This document shows, one piece after another, positions 39,561 through 48,568 of a stretch of 64,000 nucleotides of DNA. This stretch comes from Acetoanaerobium noterae (lineage in GTDB: Bacteria; Bacillota; Clostridia; Peptostreptococcales; Filifactoraceae): positions 1 to 64,000 of the forward strand of contig NZ_FUYN01000008.1 in NCBI RefSeq assembly GCF_900168025.1. Direction: 5' to 3'. Position 1 is the first letter of the stretch. Every line of letters begins with the position of its first letter. The position numbers and the translations under genes are program-made. Under the pieces are notes generated by a model. It worked only from the letters and a program-made list of their open reading frames with translations. It was not told where the DNA came from and did no database searches.

Positions 39561-39589
39561 ATTGTACTATGTTTATACGCAAAAATCAA
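39561..39589 (-). promoter_or_regulatory. Promoter of the tRNA-Thr/tuf unit
   Basis: TTGATT (39589-39584) and TACAAT (39566-39561), spacer 17 bp, predict a start about 7 nt before the tRNA. An imperfect inverted repeat GCAAAAATC/GATTTTTTGC (39579-39603) overlaps the -35 and may be the weak terminator of sigH. Confidence 0.72.
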
Positions 39590-39690
39590 GAAAGATTTTT
39601 TGCATATTAAAATCTTATTATCAACGCTATAAAATTATTGAAATTTAAAAGTAATTTTTGTTTTCTTTAGTTTTAAATTACTCATTTATT

Positions 39691-40380
39691 TTAATCTCTT
39701 TGCTCTAAATATTTTTCAAACTTTCTTTTTATTCTCTGAAGAGCATTATCAACACTTTTAGGATGCTTGCAAAGCTTCTCAGATATTTCATTATAGGAAT
39801 AACCTTTTAAATATAGTGATAAAACCCTAGTTTCAAACTCACTTAGCATTTCCTTTGTTTTTTCTTCTATGAGCTTCATTTCCTCTTTACTTATTATAAG
39901 CTGCTCAGGGTCACTTATATGAGAATTTTTCATCATATCCATAAGAGTTTTATCTGGATCTTCTTCACTCATAGGTTTGTTAAGAGAAATATATGAATTA
40001 AGGGGAATATGTTTTTGCCTAGTTGCCGTTTTTACAGCTGTGATAATTTGCCTAGTTACACATAGCTCTGCAAAGGCTCTAAACGAAACCGTTTTTTCTT
40101 CATCATAATCTCTAATTGCTTTGAATAACCCAATCATTCCTTCTTGCAATATATCTTCTTTATCAGCTCCAACGATAAAAAAGGGCTTGGCTTTTGATCT
40201 TACAAAGTTGCGATATTTTCTTAGAATATGATTTAAAGATTTTTCGTCTCCTGCCTTCGCTCTAAAAACCATATTGTCATCTACGTCAGCTTCATCGTCG
40301 CTTATTATTTCTTTGTTTTCATCAACGATGTCTGAGTCAGCAATTGCGAAATCATATTTCAAGTCCTCATTTTTTGACAT
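39691..40380 (-). CDS. sigH: RNA polymerase sigma factor SigH
   Basis: A 229-residue sigma-70 family factor of the stationary-phase/sporulation SigH type. Region 2 is ILRKYRNFVRSKAKPFFIVGADKEDILQEGMIGLFKAIRDYD. Region 4 near the C-terminus includes YLKGYSYNEISEKLCKHPKSVDNALQRIKRK. A 35-residue acidic N-terminal extension precedes region 2. The yacP/rae1 and rlmB neighbours are the conserved context. Confidence 0.94.
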   Translation of the reverse strand: MSKNEDLKYDFAIADSDIVDENKEIISDDEADVDDNMVFRAKAGDEKSLNHILRKYRNFVRSKAKPFFIVGADKEDILQEGMIGLFKAIRDYDEEKTVSFRAFAELCVTRQIITAVKTATRQKHIPLNSYISLNKPMSEEDPDKTLMDMMKNSHISDPEQLIISKEEMKLIEEKTKEMLSEFETRVLSLYLKGYSYNEISEKLCKHPKSVDNALQRIKRKFEKYLEQRD

Positions 40381-40393
40381 TTAACAGCCTCCA

Positions 40394-40933
40394 TCATTTC
40401 CCCTTAGATATACCTTTTCTTATTTCCTCTAATTTTCGAAGCACATCAGTATCAACCACATCCTCTAAGGTGTTTTTTTCTGTTTTTTTCGTCTTTGTTG
40501 TGGTTTTAATTTTAGTGTTTGAGCGCTGCACCTCTATATTTAGCTCTCTTGTAGTTATTCTGCTTCCACCCTTGCCAAGAACCATCTGCTGCTCAGCCAT
40601 GTCATCACTGGCAACTCTTATACTCAAGTGCTTTTTGGGTCCAAACTCGGTTATAAGCTTTTCTATATATGAATCGGCAGTTTGCTTTTCTTTTGTATAC
40701 ACAATTTTTAAATTGCCTATTTCTTCTTCTCGCTTCGTATGAGCTTTGACTCTGTAGGCATCATAGACAACTATGGTGTAGATTCCACTAAAAGCAGCAT
40801 ATTCACCTAGAATAAAATTGAGTTTTTCTCTCGCTCCTTCTAGGTCCACTTTAGCCATTTCATTTAAATCACTCCATGCATTAATTACATTATAGCCATC
40901 TACTATGAGATAGTCCGTAAATTTCTTTTTCAA
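40394..40933 (-). CDS. rae1: NYN-domain ribosome-associated endoribonuclease Rae1/YacP
   Basis: A 179-residue PIN/NYN nuclease. Acidic site residues appear in DYLIVDGYNVINAW and TIVVYDAYRVK, and KEKQTADSYIEKLI and VASDDMAEQQMVLGKGG follow. In Bacillus subtilis Rae1 cleaves mRNA in the ribosomal A site. The C-terminal 40 residues are Lys/Thr-rich. It lies between rlmB and sigH, 13 bp from sigH. Confidence 0.88.
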   Translation of the reverse strand: MKKKFTDYLIVDGYNVINAWSDLNEMAKVDLEGAREKLNFILGEYAAFSGIYTIVVYDAYRVKAHTKREEEIGNLKIVYTKEKQTADSYIEKLITEFGPKKHLSIRVASDDMAEQQMVLGKGGSRITTRELNIEVQRSNTKIKTTTKTKKTEKNTLEDVVDTDVLRKLEEIRKGISKGK

Positions 40934-40943
40934 TTTTATCTTC

Positions 40944-41672
40944 CTAACTATTTCGTCTTTGCCTTACTACTTCATACAAAAGAATAGACGCAGCCACAGA
41001 CGCATTTAAAGACCCGACTTTCCCTTTCATAGGTATTTTGAGGGTAAAATCACAATTGTCCTTTAGAAGTCTCGATATACCTTTACCTTCATTTCCTACT
41101 ACTAAAGCAACTGAGCCTTTTAAATCCACTCTATCATATGACTCTCCATCCATATCCAAGGCATAAATCCATATACCCTCTTTCTTAAGCTTCTCAACGG
41201 TAGATACTAGATTGGTTACCTTTATAACCTTCATGTAAGACGCCGCTCCAGCAGCTGTCTTTTCTACAGTTGCATTCACAGAGGCCGATCTTCGTTTTGG
41301 TATGATTACACCATGAGCTCCAGCACCCTCTGCTGAACGAATTATAGCTCCTAGATTATGAGGATCCTCTATTTCGTCCAATATAATAAAGAAAGGTTTT
41401 TCGTTTTTTTCTCTAATTTCATCTAACACTTCTTCAAGTTCATAGTATTTATAATCTGTTACTAGTGCCACAACCCCTTGATGCTGGGTGCCTTCAGCAA
41501 GTTCATCTAGTTTAGTTTTATCAACCTCTTTGATTAATATTTTCTGTTCTTTTGCAAAAGAGAGGATTTTTTTAATAGAGCCCTCCTTATCTCCTGCTTT
41601 AATATATAGGCAATCTATAGTACGATTGCTTTTAAGTGCTTCAAGCACTGGATTTCTTCCTGATATATTCAT
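40944..41672 (-). CDS. rlmB: 23S rRNA 2'-O-methyltransferase RlmB
   Basis: A 242-residue SPOUT methyltransferase. It has an N-terminal substrate-binding part (NISGRNPVLEALKSNRTIDCLYI) and the knotted SAM-binding core with ILDEIEDPHNLGAIIRSAEGAGAHGVIIP, VALVVGNEGKGISRLL and GSLNASVAASILLYE. RlmB methylates G2251 in E. coli 23S rRNA. It is 10 bp upstream of rae1. Confidence 0.94.
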   Translation of the reverse strand: MNISGRNPVLEALKSNRTIDCLYIKAGDKEGSIKKILSFAKEQKILIKEVDKTKLDELAEGTQHQGVVALVTDYKYYELEEVLDEIREKNEKPFFIILDEIEDPHNLGAIIRSAEGAGAHGVIIPKRRSASVNATVEKTAAGAASYMKVIKVTNLVSTVEKLKKEGIWIYALDMDGESYDRVDLKGSVALVVGNEGKGISRLLKDNCDFTLKIPMKGKVGSLNASVAASILLYEVVRQRRNS

Positions 41673-41703
41673 ACTGGTTTCTTCTTTCTATTTTAAATAA
41701 TTT

Positions 41704-41734
41704 TTATAAGGAGATAACAGGTATCTCCTTATAA
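41704..41734 (-). terminator. Terminator after thyX
   Basis: Perfect 13-bp stem TTATAAGGAGATA (41704-41716) and TATCTCCTTATAA (41722-41734), followed by AAAATTATTTAAAATAG on the minus strand; the T run is weak, so read-through to rlmB is possible. Confidence 0.5.
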
Positions 41735-41777
41735 ATTTAAATACAGCTGTTTAACTGCTTTGTAATTGCTTTTAGTT

Positions 41778-42551
41778 TTATAAACTAGCTTCGATTGCTT
41801 CAATTTTAGATTTTGGAATATCTGGTCTTTTACATGACATAGCGCCTTCCTTACAGCTACCCTTGTAGCAACTAGGACCTGCATTTTTGAACAATATAGG
41901 TGCTACGCTCTTTACTTCTCTTAGCATTTCAAAAGCTAAGTCTCTTATCTCCCACTGGGCTCTTTCACAACATCTATGAGTGAAGAAATTCATAAGGGAG
42001 CGCGCATTCATGCTTACTACCATTTTAGTCTCACAGGCATTAGGAAATACATATCTAGCATCTTCTATAGATACTTTTTCAGCGGCTGAGGCTGCTTTTT
42101 TTTCACTCATGCCTTGATTTATAAACTCTGCATAATTCTTTTCATATAGCTTTTCAACTATTTCATCATAAGCTTTTTGGTCTGCTTCCATAGCTTTTAA
42201 AAATATAGCTTTAGCATCTTCATTAGCTTCTATTTGTGGTGGAACTATGTATTCAAATTGGCTTAGCTTAACATATCTTTGTGACTGCTGAGAAAAGCTA
42301 GCAATTCTATGTCTTACTACTTGGTGGGAACAGGCTCTTGATATTCCTTCTATAGAAAACGTAAAGCTTACATGCTCTATAGGGCTTTCGTGTCCCATTG
42401 ATACAAGAATACCAAGAAACTTCTCAACCTCTTGTGGCGATAAACCTTCACCTATAGATTCTGCTCCAACTGGAGAATAGCAAAGTTTAGCGGCCATAGA
42501 CACAACCTTGTCCGGATTATCTGTATGTGCAATTAGTTTTACTCTCATCAT
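41778..42551 (-). CDS. thyX: FAD-dependent thymidylate synthase ThyX
   Basis: A 257-residue flavin-dependent thymidylate synthase. It makes dTMP from dUMP with methylenetetrahydrofolate and NADPH. The ThyX motif [14 protein letters not shown] (RHRx7S variant) is present, and [18 protein letters not shown] is the second conserved block. Either of two tandem ATG codons could start it. Its position before rlmB is the conserved one in Clostridia. Confidence 0.96.
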   Translation of the reverse strand: MMRVKLIAHTDNPDKVVSMAAKLCYSPVGAESIGEGLSPQEVEKFLGILVSMGHESPIEHVSFTFSIEGISRACSHQVVRHRIASFSQQSQRYVKLSQFEYIVPPQIEANEDAKAIFLKAMEADQKAYDEIVEKLYEKNYAEFINQGMSEKKAASAAEKVSIEDARYVFPNACETKMVVSMNARSLMNFFTHRCCERAQWEIRDLAFEMLREVKSVAPILFKNAGPSCYKGSCKEGAMSCKRPDIPKSKIEAIEASL

Positions 42552-42647
42552 AAGCTCCCCTTTTCTTGTAAAGTTCTTTGACTTAATATATCATATTTAG
42601 CATTTATACACAATTCAAGATAATGCTAAGTATTTATCAAAAAAAAC

Positions 42648-42714
42648 AATATCCCAGAATACATTTATACTAGAACTTAATATTTCATAAGCATAAATTA
42701 TATTCTGAGATATT
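42648..42714 (-). terminator. Terminator after the DMT permease gene
   Basis: AATATCCCAGAATA (from 42648) pairs with TATTCTGAGATATT (42701-42714) with one mismatch. On the minus strand a run TTGTTTTTTTTGAT follows, so it is a good intrinsic terminator despite the long loop. Confidence 0.65.
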
Positions 42715-42725
42715 ATTTTATTATC

Positions 42726-42779
42726 ACCACTTTTATTCAATATATTTACTTTCATCGAATATATTTTTATTCAAGTGGT
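42726..42779. other. Second hairpin behind the DMT permease gene
   Basis: ACCACTT (42726-42732) pairs with AAGTGGT (42773-42779), and AATATATT occurs in each half. It lies between the permease stop and the terminator at 42648, giving a double-hairpin 3' end. Role unknown. Confidence 0.4.
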
Positions 42780-42822
42780 ATTTTTGTTTATTCGCTTTAT
42801 ATTTAATTCAAATTAGCATAGT

Positions 42823-43749
42823 TTACTTCACTTCAAATGAATTTTCCAGCGATACCTTTTTTAAAGCTTTGCTTGGCAAGCTTACCATAATAGCTGATGT
42901 TATTATAAGGACAGCTCCCATAAGCTGATATATTCCCATTTTTTCATTTAGAAATACTGCCCCTAGTATACAGGCAATTACTATTTCCATATTTGCAATT
43001 ATGGATCCTTTTACAGCTCCTATTCTCTTCACTCCTGCAAAAAGAGCAAGCATAGCTACTGAAGTTGCAAATATGCCTATAAGAGCCGCGTAGCTAAGAG
43101 CAAATATATTTATACGATATATAAAGGTATTACTTACTATTGCTGCTATGCCCATCCCTAAGGCTGCAAATATATTGGTATAAAAGCTCATTTTTACTGA
43201 ATCTATTTTCTTTACTCTTGGAAGAGATAATCCCAGTACATAAAATGCATATAGAATCCCTCCAAGAAGAGAAAAAATAATTCCTCTGTAATCTATATGA
43301 GCTTTTCCTGGAGATACTATGGATAAAATACCTACACTTCCTAGTATTAAAGATAAAATTTTATTCGGAGTAAGCTTTTCTTTGAAAAAAACAAACGAAA
43401 ATAAGGTTACAAAAATAGGATAGGTAAAAAAAATAACTGCAGTTAGCGATGCAGGTATAAAATTTAGTGAATAAAAATAACAAAAGGAAACCAAATTATA
43501 CCCTATAAATCCAAACCCAAATGCTATTAGACCGTCCTTAAGCTTTAGCATTAAAGGTCGTTTTAAAATATGTGAGACTAAAAAAAGAATAATGGCGGCA
43601 ATAAAGAATCTTAGAAAAAGAAGCGTTGTAGTATTTAACCCATAGCTGTAAGCCATCTTTCCCAATACTCCCATTGTAGCAAATCCCATAGCTGATAGAA
43701 AAACCAAAAGTTCTCCTTTAATACCTATAGAAAAAATACCATTTTTCAT
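42823..43749 (-). CDS. EamA/DMT-family permease
   Basis: A 308-residue protein with about ten hydrophobic helices arranged as two EamA repeats. The first begins GELLVFLSAMGFATMGVLGKMAY and includes VIFFTYPIFVTLFSFVFFKEKLTPNKI. The second begins GIIFSLLGGILYAFYVLGL and contains ANMEIVIACILGAVFLNEKM. Members export amino acids and other metabolites; the substrate here cannot be told. Flanked by terminators on both sides, so it is monocistronic. Confidence 0.86.
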   Translation of the reverse strand: MKNGIFSIGIKGELLVFLSAMGFATMGVLGKMAYSYGLNTTTLLFLRFFIAAIILFLVSHILKRPLMLKLKDGLIAFGFGFIGYNLVSFCYFYSLNFIPASLTAVIFFTYPIFVTLFSFVFFKEKLTPNKILSLILGSVGILSIVSPGKAHIDYRGIIFSLLGGILYAFYVLGLSLPRVKKIDSVKMSFYTNIFAALGMGIAAIVSNTFIYRINIFALSYAALIGIFATSVAMLALFAGVKRIGAVKGSIIANMEIVIACILGAVFLNEKMGIYQLMGAVLIITSAIMVSLPSKALKKVSLENSFEVK

Positions 43750-43900
43750 TTAGTCTCATTTCTCCTTTTCGTTGTAAAATTAAATTTTTATAAGTAAAAT
43801 TAATTTGCCAATCTTAATCTAATACATTTTATCTTTACATTCAATCTATTTTTTTAGTATTTTCAAAATAGTCGTAAAATTTCACTTATTTTTAGTAACT

Positions 43901-43940
43901 AAAAAGGAATATAATCTTTGAAAAGACTATATTCCTTTTT
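43901..43940 (-). terminator. Terminator after the chemoreceptor gene
   Basis: AAAAAGGAATATA (43901-43913) and TATATTCCTTTTT (43928-43940), with inner CTTT/AAAG pairing. It lies 35 bp past the chemoreceptor stop. Confidence 0.75.
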
Positions 43941-43975
43941 AAATTTATTTATATATTAAATTTTCTTAACAAATA

Positions 43976-46012
43976 TTAAACTTTAAATTTATCAATAAGA
44001 GATTTTAGTTCATCAGCAATAAGAGCTAGCTCCTCCCCAGATTCGGATATCATGCTTATCGACTCTAATTGCTGTTGCATAGATGCTGATGCCTCTTCTG
44101 TTCCAGCAGCGTTTTCTTCCGATACCGCAGATAGATTATGCATCAGATTTACTATTGCATCTTTATTCATATTCATTATCTTAGAAGATTGATTTAATTT
44201 TTCAATCACGTCTTTTACCGTTTCAATCGCCTGTGCTATCATCTCAAATTTTTCTTCAGTGCTTTTTACAGAAATATTTTGCTTATTGACTATATCCTTA
44301 ACCTGTACCATAGCCTCTACAGCTCCTGTAGATTTCTGTCTTAGCTCATCTATTATAGTCTTAATATCATTTGTAAAGTCATTTGATTGTTCAGCTAATT
44401 TTCTTATTTCATCAGCAACAACGGCAAATCCTCTTCCGGCTTCTCCAGCTCTTGCTGCTTCTATTGCAGCATTTAGCGCGAGAAGATTAGTCTGGTCTGC
44501 TATATTTTGAATCATTTGACTTGCAACTTCGATTTTTTCCGCACTTTCATTATTGTTCAAAATAATCTTGTAAATCATATCAGAGGATTTCATATTGCTA
44601 TCCGTTTGACTTACCACTTCATTTAGTAGCACAAAGCCTTCATTCTTTTGCTTATCGATTTGAGCTACAGAGTGATTAAGCTCCTTAATATGCTCAAAAT
44701 CTTTTTCAATGGCCTCTTCCATTTCACTTACATTCTCACTTGCCTGCTCTGTATCTTTTGCTTGAGAGGTTGCCCCGTTGGCGATTTCCTCTATTGCCTT
44801 AGATATTTCTTTAGAAGTAAACTCTGTTTTTTTAGATACCTCAGCAAATCTATTCGAAGCCTCATGTATCTGGTCAGAGCGCGCTATTAGTGTAAAAAGC
44901 ATAGCTCTAATAGAGGTTTTCATCTCACTTAGCGCATTAGCCATTTGCCCAAATTCATCCTGCTTATTTAGAAGATTAGCCTCTACGTCGTGAGAAAAAT
45001 CTCCTGACGCCATCTCCAGTAGGTGTCCTCTTAGCTTATTGATGATTTTAATAGAGCCGCTTAGATTTGTATACAATATAAGAGCCAATATTGCAAATAT
45101 TAATAAGCCTGCAATTGCTATCATCATGTTGTTTTTTGCTATAGCAACATTGACGCTTTCCATAGAGAAGCCTATGTTTATAGCTCCTAGATGTTCTCCT
45201 GCCACTTCCACAGGCATGAGTATATCGTAGACATCTATTTTTCCAGCTTCATAATAATATTCCGATGCATACTCTTTTTTATCAACTGCAGCTGCTTTAC
45301 TTCCTTCATCTGTTAAGGTTATACCTATTCTATCTTTATTGCTATGAGCAGTTGCGATTAAATTCTTATCTATAAAAAGTGCGTAAACAATTTTTTCATC
45401 ATCCACTATATTGTCAATGAGGGTCTGATAACTGAACTGGTCACTGAACTTTTGAACCACGTCCGCCTTTATCCCTACCTGAGCATAGTAGCCATCATTT
45501 CCTCTTACGTAACCATACTGCTTGTATTCTTTTGATTCTGCATCTTGTCTTATAGCTTCTATTTGAGTTTTTTCAGTCCCATTTGCAAATGCCATAGCCG
45601 CATGGTCACTAGGAGCTTGCCACCCTATATAATCAGCAAAATTCGAATACACTATCATCCCCTGAGGATTAAACCAGTTTATTTCATCTACATTTAAGTC
45701 CTTAGCAAGCGTTTGCAAATACTCCATGCTCAAGCTACCGCTATTGGAAACTATAGTATTTCCAGTTGAGATAATTTTTTCTGATAGCATTTCATTCATA
45801 CTGCCAAGAGCTTGCGAGTTATCATTAAGTCTGTCTACAAATGAATGTGTTAAAAAAAATCCATTTTCTCTCATCTCAGCTAACAAACTGTTTTTTGTGA
45901 GTACGCTAGAAACTGCGCCGATTACAAATACCCCCACAAGTATTACAATGAGAGGAACAAATAAAAGCTTAACTTTAATCGACTTGCCTTTTTGGGATTT
46001 TTCTACATTCAT
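43976..46012 (-). CDS. Methyl-accepting chemotaxis protein
   Basis: A chemoreceptor of about 679 residues. The start is one of two adjacent ATGs (46015 or 46012) behind AAGGGTGG. Membrane helix 1 ([23 protein letters not shown]) and a large extracellular Cache-like sensor region are followed by helix 2 ([20 protein letters not shown]), a HAMP domain ([19 protein letters not shown]) and the signalling domain with [40 protein letters not shown]. It may sense amino acids, given its neighbours; that is inference. Confidence 0.92.
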   Translation of the reverse strand: MNVEKSQKGKSIKVKLLFVPLIVILVGVFVIGAVSSVLTKNSLLAEMRENGFFLTHSFVDRLNDNSQALGSMNEMLSEKIISTGNTIVSNSGSLSMEYLQTLAKDLNVDEINWFNPQGMIVYSNFADYIGWQAPSDHAAMAFANGTEKTQIEAIRQDAESKEYKQYGYVRGNDGYYAQVGIKADVVQKFSDQFSYQTLIDNIVDDEKIVYALFIDKNLIATAHSNKDRIGITLTDEGSKAAAVDKKEYASEYYYEAGKIDVYDILMPVEVAGEHLGAINIGFSMESVNVAIAKNNMMIAIAGLLIFAILALILYTNLSGSIKIINKLRGHLLEMASGDFSHDVEANLLNKQDEFGQMANALSEMKTSIRAMLFTLIARSDQIHEASNRFAEVSKKTEFTSKEISKAIEEIANGATSQAKDTEQASENVSEMEEAIEKDFEHIKELNHSVAQIDKQKNEGFVLLNEVVSQTDSNMKSSDMIYKIILNNNESAEKIEVASQMIQNIADQTNLLALNAAIEAARAGEAGRGFAVVADEIRKLAEQSNDFTNDIKTIIDELRQKSTGAVEAMVQVKDIVNKQNISVKSTEEKFEMIAQAIETVKDVIEKLNQSSKIMNMNKDAIVNLMHNLSAVSEENAAGTEEASASMQQQLESISMISESGEELALIADELKSLIDKFKV

Positions 46013-46072
46013 CATTTCGCCACCCTTCAAATATAAACTAAATTCAAATTCTACTAAAACCATGTCCAATTA

Positions 46073-46120
46073 AAAAGGTTATACCCAAGTAAGAATAATC
46101 TTACTCAAGATATAACCTTT
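46073..46120 (-). terminator. Terminator after the TauE-like permease gene
   Basis: AAAAGGTTATA (46073-46083) and TATAACCTTT (46111-46120), with inner stem AGTAAGA/TCTTACT. It is 20 bp past the permease stop and is the first plausible terminator found after prdC. Confidence 0.7.
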
Positions 46121-46141
46121 ATATTATAAATAAAATTTTAA

Positions 46142-47017
46142 TTAAGCAGCTTTAATGTCAGCTGGCTTAGATGCAGCTTTGAACATTGTCATAGAAGTAT
46201 AGAAGATAACTCCTATTACTAACCATCTAAGAATATCAAGAGGTAGTGACTTAACGATATATGCTGCTATAAATACTCCAACAATTCCAAGTACTGCTAT
46301 TGCTAAAGAAGCTTTTCTGTTATACGCGCCTTCTCTTACGAACTTAACAGATGCAACTGGCATTAAGAATGCACAAGATCCCATCATTATAGGGAAAGCA
46401 ACTGCTGGGCTCATTCCAAGGAAATAAACTAGAGCCATACAAGGAGCATAAAGTCCGATTCCAAGTGTCATAAGAGCTCCAAGGATGAAGTTACCAACTA
46501 TAGCTATAACAAGTTTCACACCAGTAAGTCCTATAGCATCTCCGCCTCCAGGCATCCATCCCATTTGTCCAGCAAGCATTAAGAATGCTGTAACAAAAAG
46601 TGCGATTGCCATTGCAAGCTGAATCTTTTTCTCAGGAAGTCCAGAAACGAATCCAGCTCCTAACCAAGCACCAATAGTAGCTGCAGCTAGCATACCAATA
46701 AGGGTTACTGGCTCAACTTCGATAACTGTGATGAAGATAAATGCCTCTGCAACAACTGGCCATGTACAAGAAACGTTTAATGTTCCAGGAAGAACTCTAT
46801 CATGTATTTGTCTAAAAGCTTTAAGTAAAGCGGTAGTAGGTGCAAAGCTTCCTATACCTAGTGTATCAAAAAAGTTTGTTATAAATCCGATAATACCTGC
46901 TGTTAAGAAATTAGTCTCTTTTTCTAGATTCTCTTTGTGTTTTGCAAGGTCCTTAACAAACTCAAAGCTGAACCATGCCGTCAGTGCGCCTAAAACTCCT
47001 AATATCCCTGTAATCAT
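46142..47017 (-). CDS. TauE/SafE (TSUP) family permease
   Basis: A 291-residue protein with about eight hydrophobic helices and the repeated glycine-rich TSUP pattern, e.g. AAATIGAWLGAGFVSGLPEKKIQLAMAIALF. Family members move sulfite, sulfonates or organic anions. It begins 61 bp after prdF with no terminator between, so it is probably the last gene of the prd transcript. A role in moving proline, 5-aminovalerate or a sulfur/selenium species is only inference. Confidence 0.8.
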   Translation of the reverse strand: MITGILGVLGALTAWFSFEFVKDLAKHKENLEKETNFLTAGIIGFITNFFDTLGIGSFAPTTALLKAFRQIHDRVLPGTLNVSCTWPVVAEAFIFITVIEVEPVTLIGMLAAATIGAWLGAGFVSGLPEKKIQLAMAIALFVTAFLMLAGQMGWMPGGGDAIGLTGVKLVIAIVGNFILGALMTLGIGLYAPCMALVYFLGMSPAVAFPIMMGSCAFLMPVASVKFVREGAYNRKASLAIAVLGIVGVFIAAYIVKSLPLDILRWLVIGVIFYTSMTMFKAASKPADIKAA

Positions 47018-47078
47018 AGTAGCCTCCTCATAATTTTAATTTGATTGTTAAATCATATTTTAACGATTATACACTATT

Positions 47079-48086
47079 TTATACTGTAAATCCATACTTA
47101 AGTGGATCTTCTGGGTCAATTACAAAATGATTGAATCCAGTTATATATGCTCCACCTGTAATTTCTGGGATTATAGCATCAAATTCTCCAACTTTTGTTT
47201 CTTCTAAAACTCTTCCTTTGAACATTGTTCCAGTGATGCTTTCGTATACAAATTTTTCATCTATCTTAAGATGTCCTTTTTTGTAAAGTGTTGCAAGCTT
47301 AGCACTAGTTCCAGTTCCACAAGGAGAACGGTCTACTTGCCCTTGTCCGAAGATAACAACGTTTTTGTATGTAGCTTCAGGATGAGATGGCTCATCGTAG
47401 ATTTCTACTAAATCAACAGTTTTGATATGCTCTAGCTCTGGATGTTGAACTTTGATTTTTTCATTTATTAAATCTCTTATTTCTATACCTAACTTTTTAA
47501 GTACATCAACTTGGCTAGTTTCTACTTTAACTCCTAGCTCTTTTGCATGTATAATAGCAAAGAAGCTTCCGCCAAAAGAAATGTCAAATGTAATAGTCTT
47601 GTTTAAAGAAGGTACTTCTAATGTAGCATCTTCCATATATAAAAATGAAGGAACGTTAGTTATAGATACTTCTTTTACTTTTTCATTTTCTACCATAACT
47701 TTAGCTTTGATAAGTCCAGCAGGCGCTTCCATGTTGATATTAGTAACAGGCTCTACCATTTCTACCATTCCTGTTTCAACTGCTACAGTAGCCGCTCCAA
47801 TTGAACCATGACCGCACATATTTAAGTATCCGCCGCCATCCATAAATATAATTCCAAAATCAGCTTCTTTATTATTTGAGCTAGTTATAATAGAACCAAA
47901 CATATCATTATGTCCTCTTGGCTCATGCATTAAAGCTGTTCTAACGTAGTCTAGGTTATCTTCAAGATATTTTTTCTTGTCAGCCATTGTTTCCCCATTA
48001 ATCTGTGGAATACCTCCTACAACTATTCTAGTAGGTTCTCCCATAGTATGTGAATCTATAGCGTGAATTCCTTTAGAAAACTTCAT
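47079..48086 (-). CDS. prdF: Proline racemase PrdF
   Basis: A 335-residue cofactor-independent racemase that turns L-proline into D-proline, the substrate of the reductase. The two catalytic cysteines are C91 (NMCGHGS) and C256 (RSPCGTGTSA). Other conserved parts are IDSHTMGEPTRIV and MHEPRGHNDMFG. The ATG overlaps the prdE stop as ATGA. Hydroxyproline epimerases share this fold, but the operon points to proline. Confidence 0.96.
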   Translation of the reverse strand: MKFSKGIHAIDSHTMGEPTRIVVGGIPQINGETMADKKKYLEDNLDYVRTALMHEPRGHNDMFGSIITSSNNKEADFGIIFMDGGGYLNMCGHGSIGAATVAVETGMVEMVEPVTNINMEAPAGLIKAKVMVENEKVKEVSITNVPSFLYMEDATLEVPSLNKTITFDISFGGSFFAIIHAKELGVKVETSQVDVLKKLGIEIRDLINEKIKVQHPELEHIKTVDLVEIYDEPSHPEATYKNVVIFGQGQVDRSPCGTGTSAKLATLYKKGHLKIDEKFVYESITGTMFKGRVLEETKVGEFDAIIPEITGGAYITGFNHFVIDPEDPLKYGFTV

Positions 48087-48553
48087 CTTCTTGCTCCCTT
48101 CATTTTTAGTTTCAAAAACGCTAAGGCTTTCTTAGCATCTAATTTTTCAACTGTGTTTTCTCCCACAGTTTGGGTTTCTATACCTGCCTTAGACTTATTA
48201 AAGTCTACTATAGTATCCATATATTGATTTTCCACTACGAATTTTGCTTGAGTTCCTATAAAGCTAAGCCCTACAACAGGAATTCCTCTTATACCAATTT
48301 CCTCGATAGTGTTGGCATAATCAACATGGCTGTTTCCCCATCCGTCAACTGAGATAATAGTTCCATCTGCTCGCATAGATTCTAGCCATACAGCTACTCT
48401 CTTGCCGACATATTCTTTTTCTTCGTTGCTTTGAGGTGTTCCAACCACTATGATTCCCATTAAATCAATATCTTCATCATTCGATACTACATCTAAAAGC
48501 GGATCTCTAAAATGGTGCAAAGTAGTCTCTTTTGTAGATGGTCCTACACCCAT
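48083..48553 (-). CDS. prdE: Proline reductase-associated protein PrdE
   Basis: A 156-residue protein similar to the C-terminal, pyruvoyl-bearing part of PrdA. Its MGVGPSTKETTLHHFRDPLLDVV aligns with CIGPASKENSRHYWREPLVIEVM of PrdA, and GWGNSHVDYANTIEEIGIRGIPVVGLSF with GFGNNHIDFASHHEQVGMRGIPVVGMSF. The residue matching the PrdA pyruvoyl precursor Cys is replaced by the start of the protein, so no pyruvoyl group can form. The ATG at 48553 has better spacing to AAGGTG than one six bases upstream. Function in the complex is unproven. Confidence 0.88.
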   Translation of the reverse strand: MGVGPSTKETTLHHFRDPLLDVVSNDEDIDLMGIIVVGTPQSNEEKEYVGKRVAVWLESMRADGTIISVDGWGNSHVDYANTIEEIGIRGIPVVGLSFIGTQAKFVVENQYMDTIVDFNKSKAGIETQTVGENTVEKLDAKKALAFLKLKMKGARR

Positions 48554-48568
48554 TATCATTCACCTTCT

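Noticed and set aside
45726-46073. 115-codon plus-strand frame opposite the chemoreceptor start
   Set aside because: Shadow of the sensor domain; no ribosome binding site and no family resemblance.
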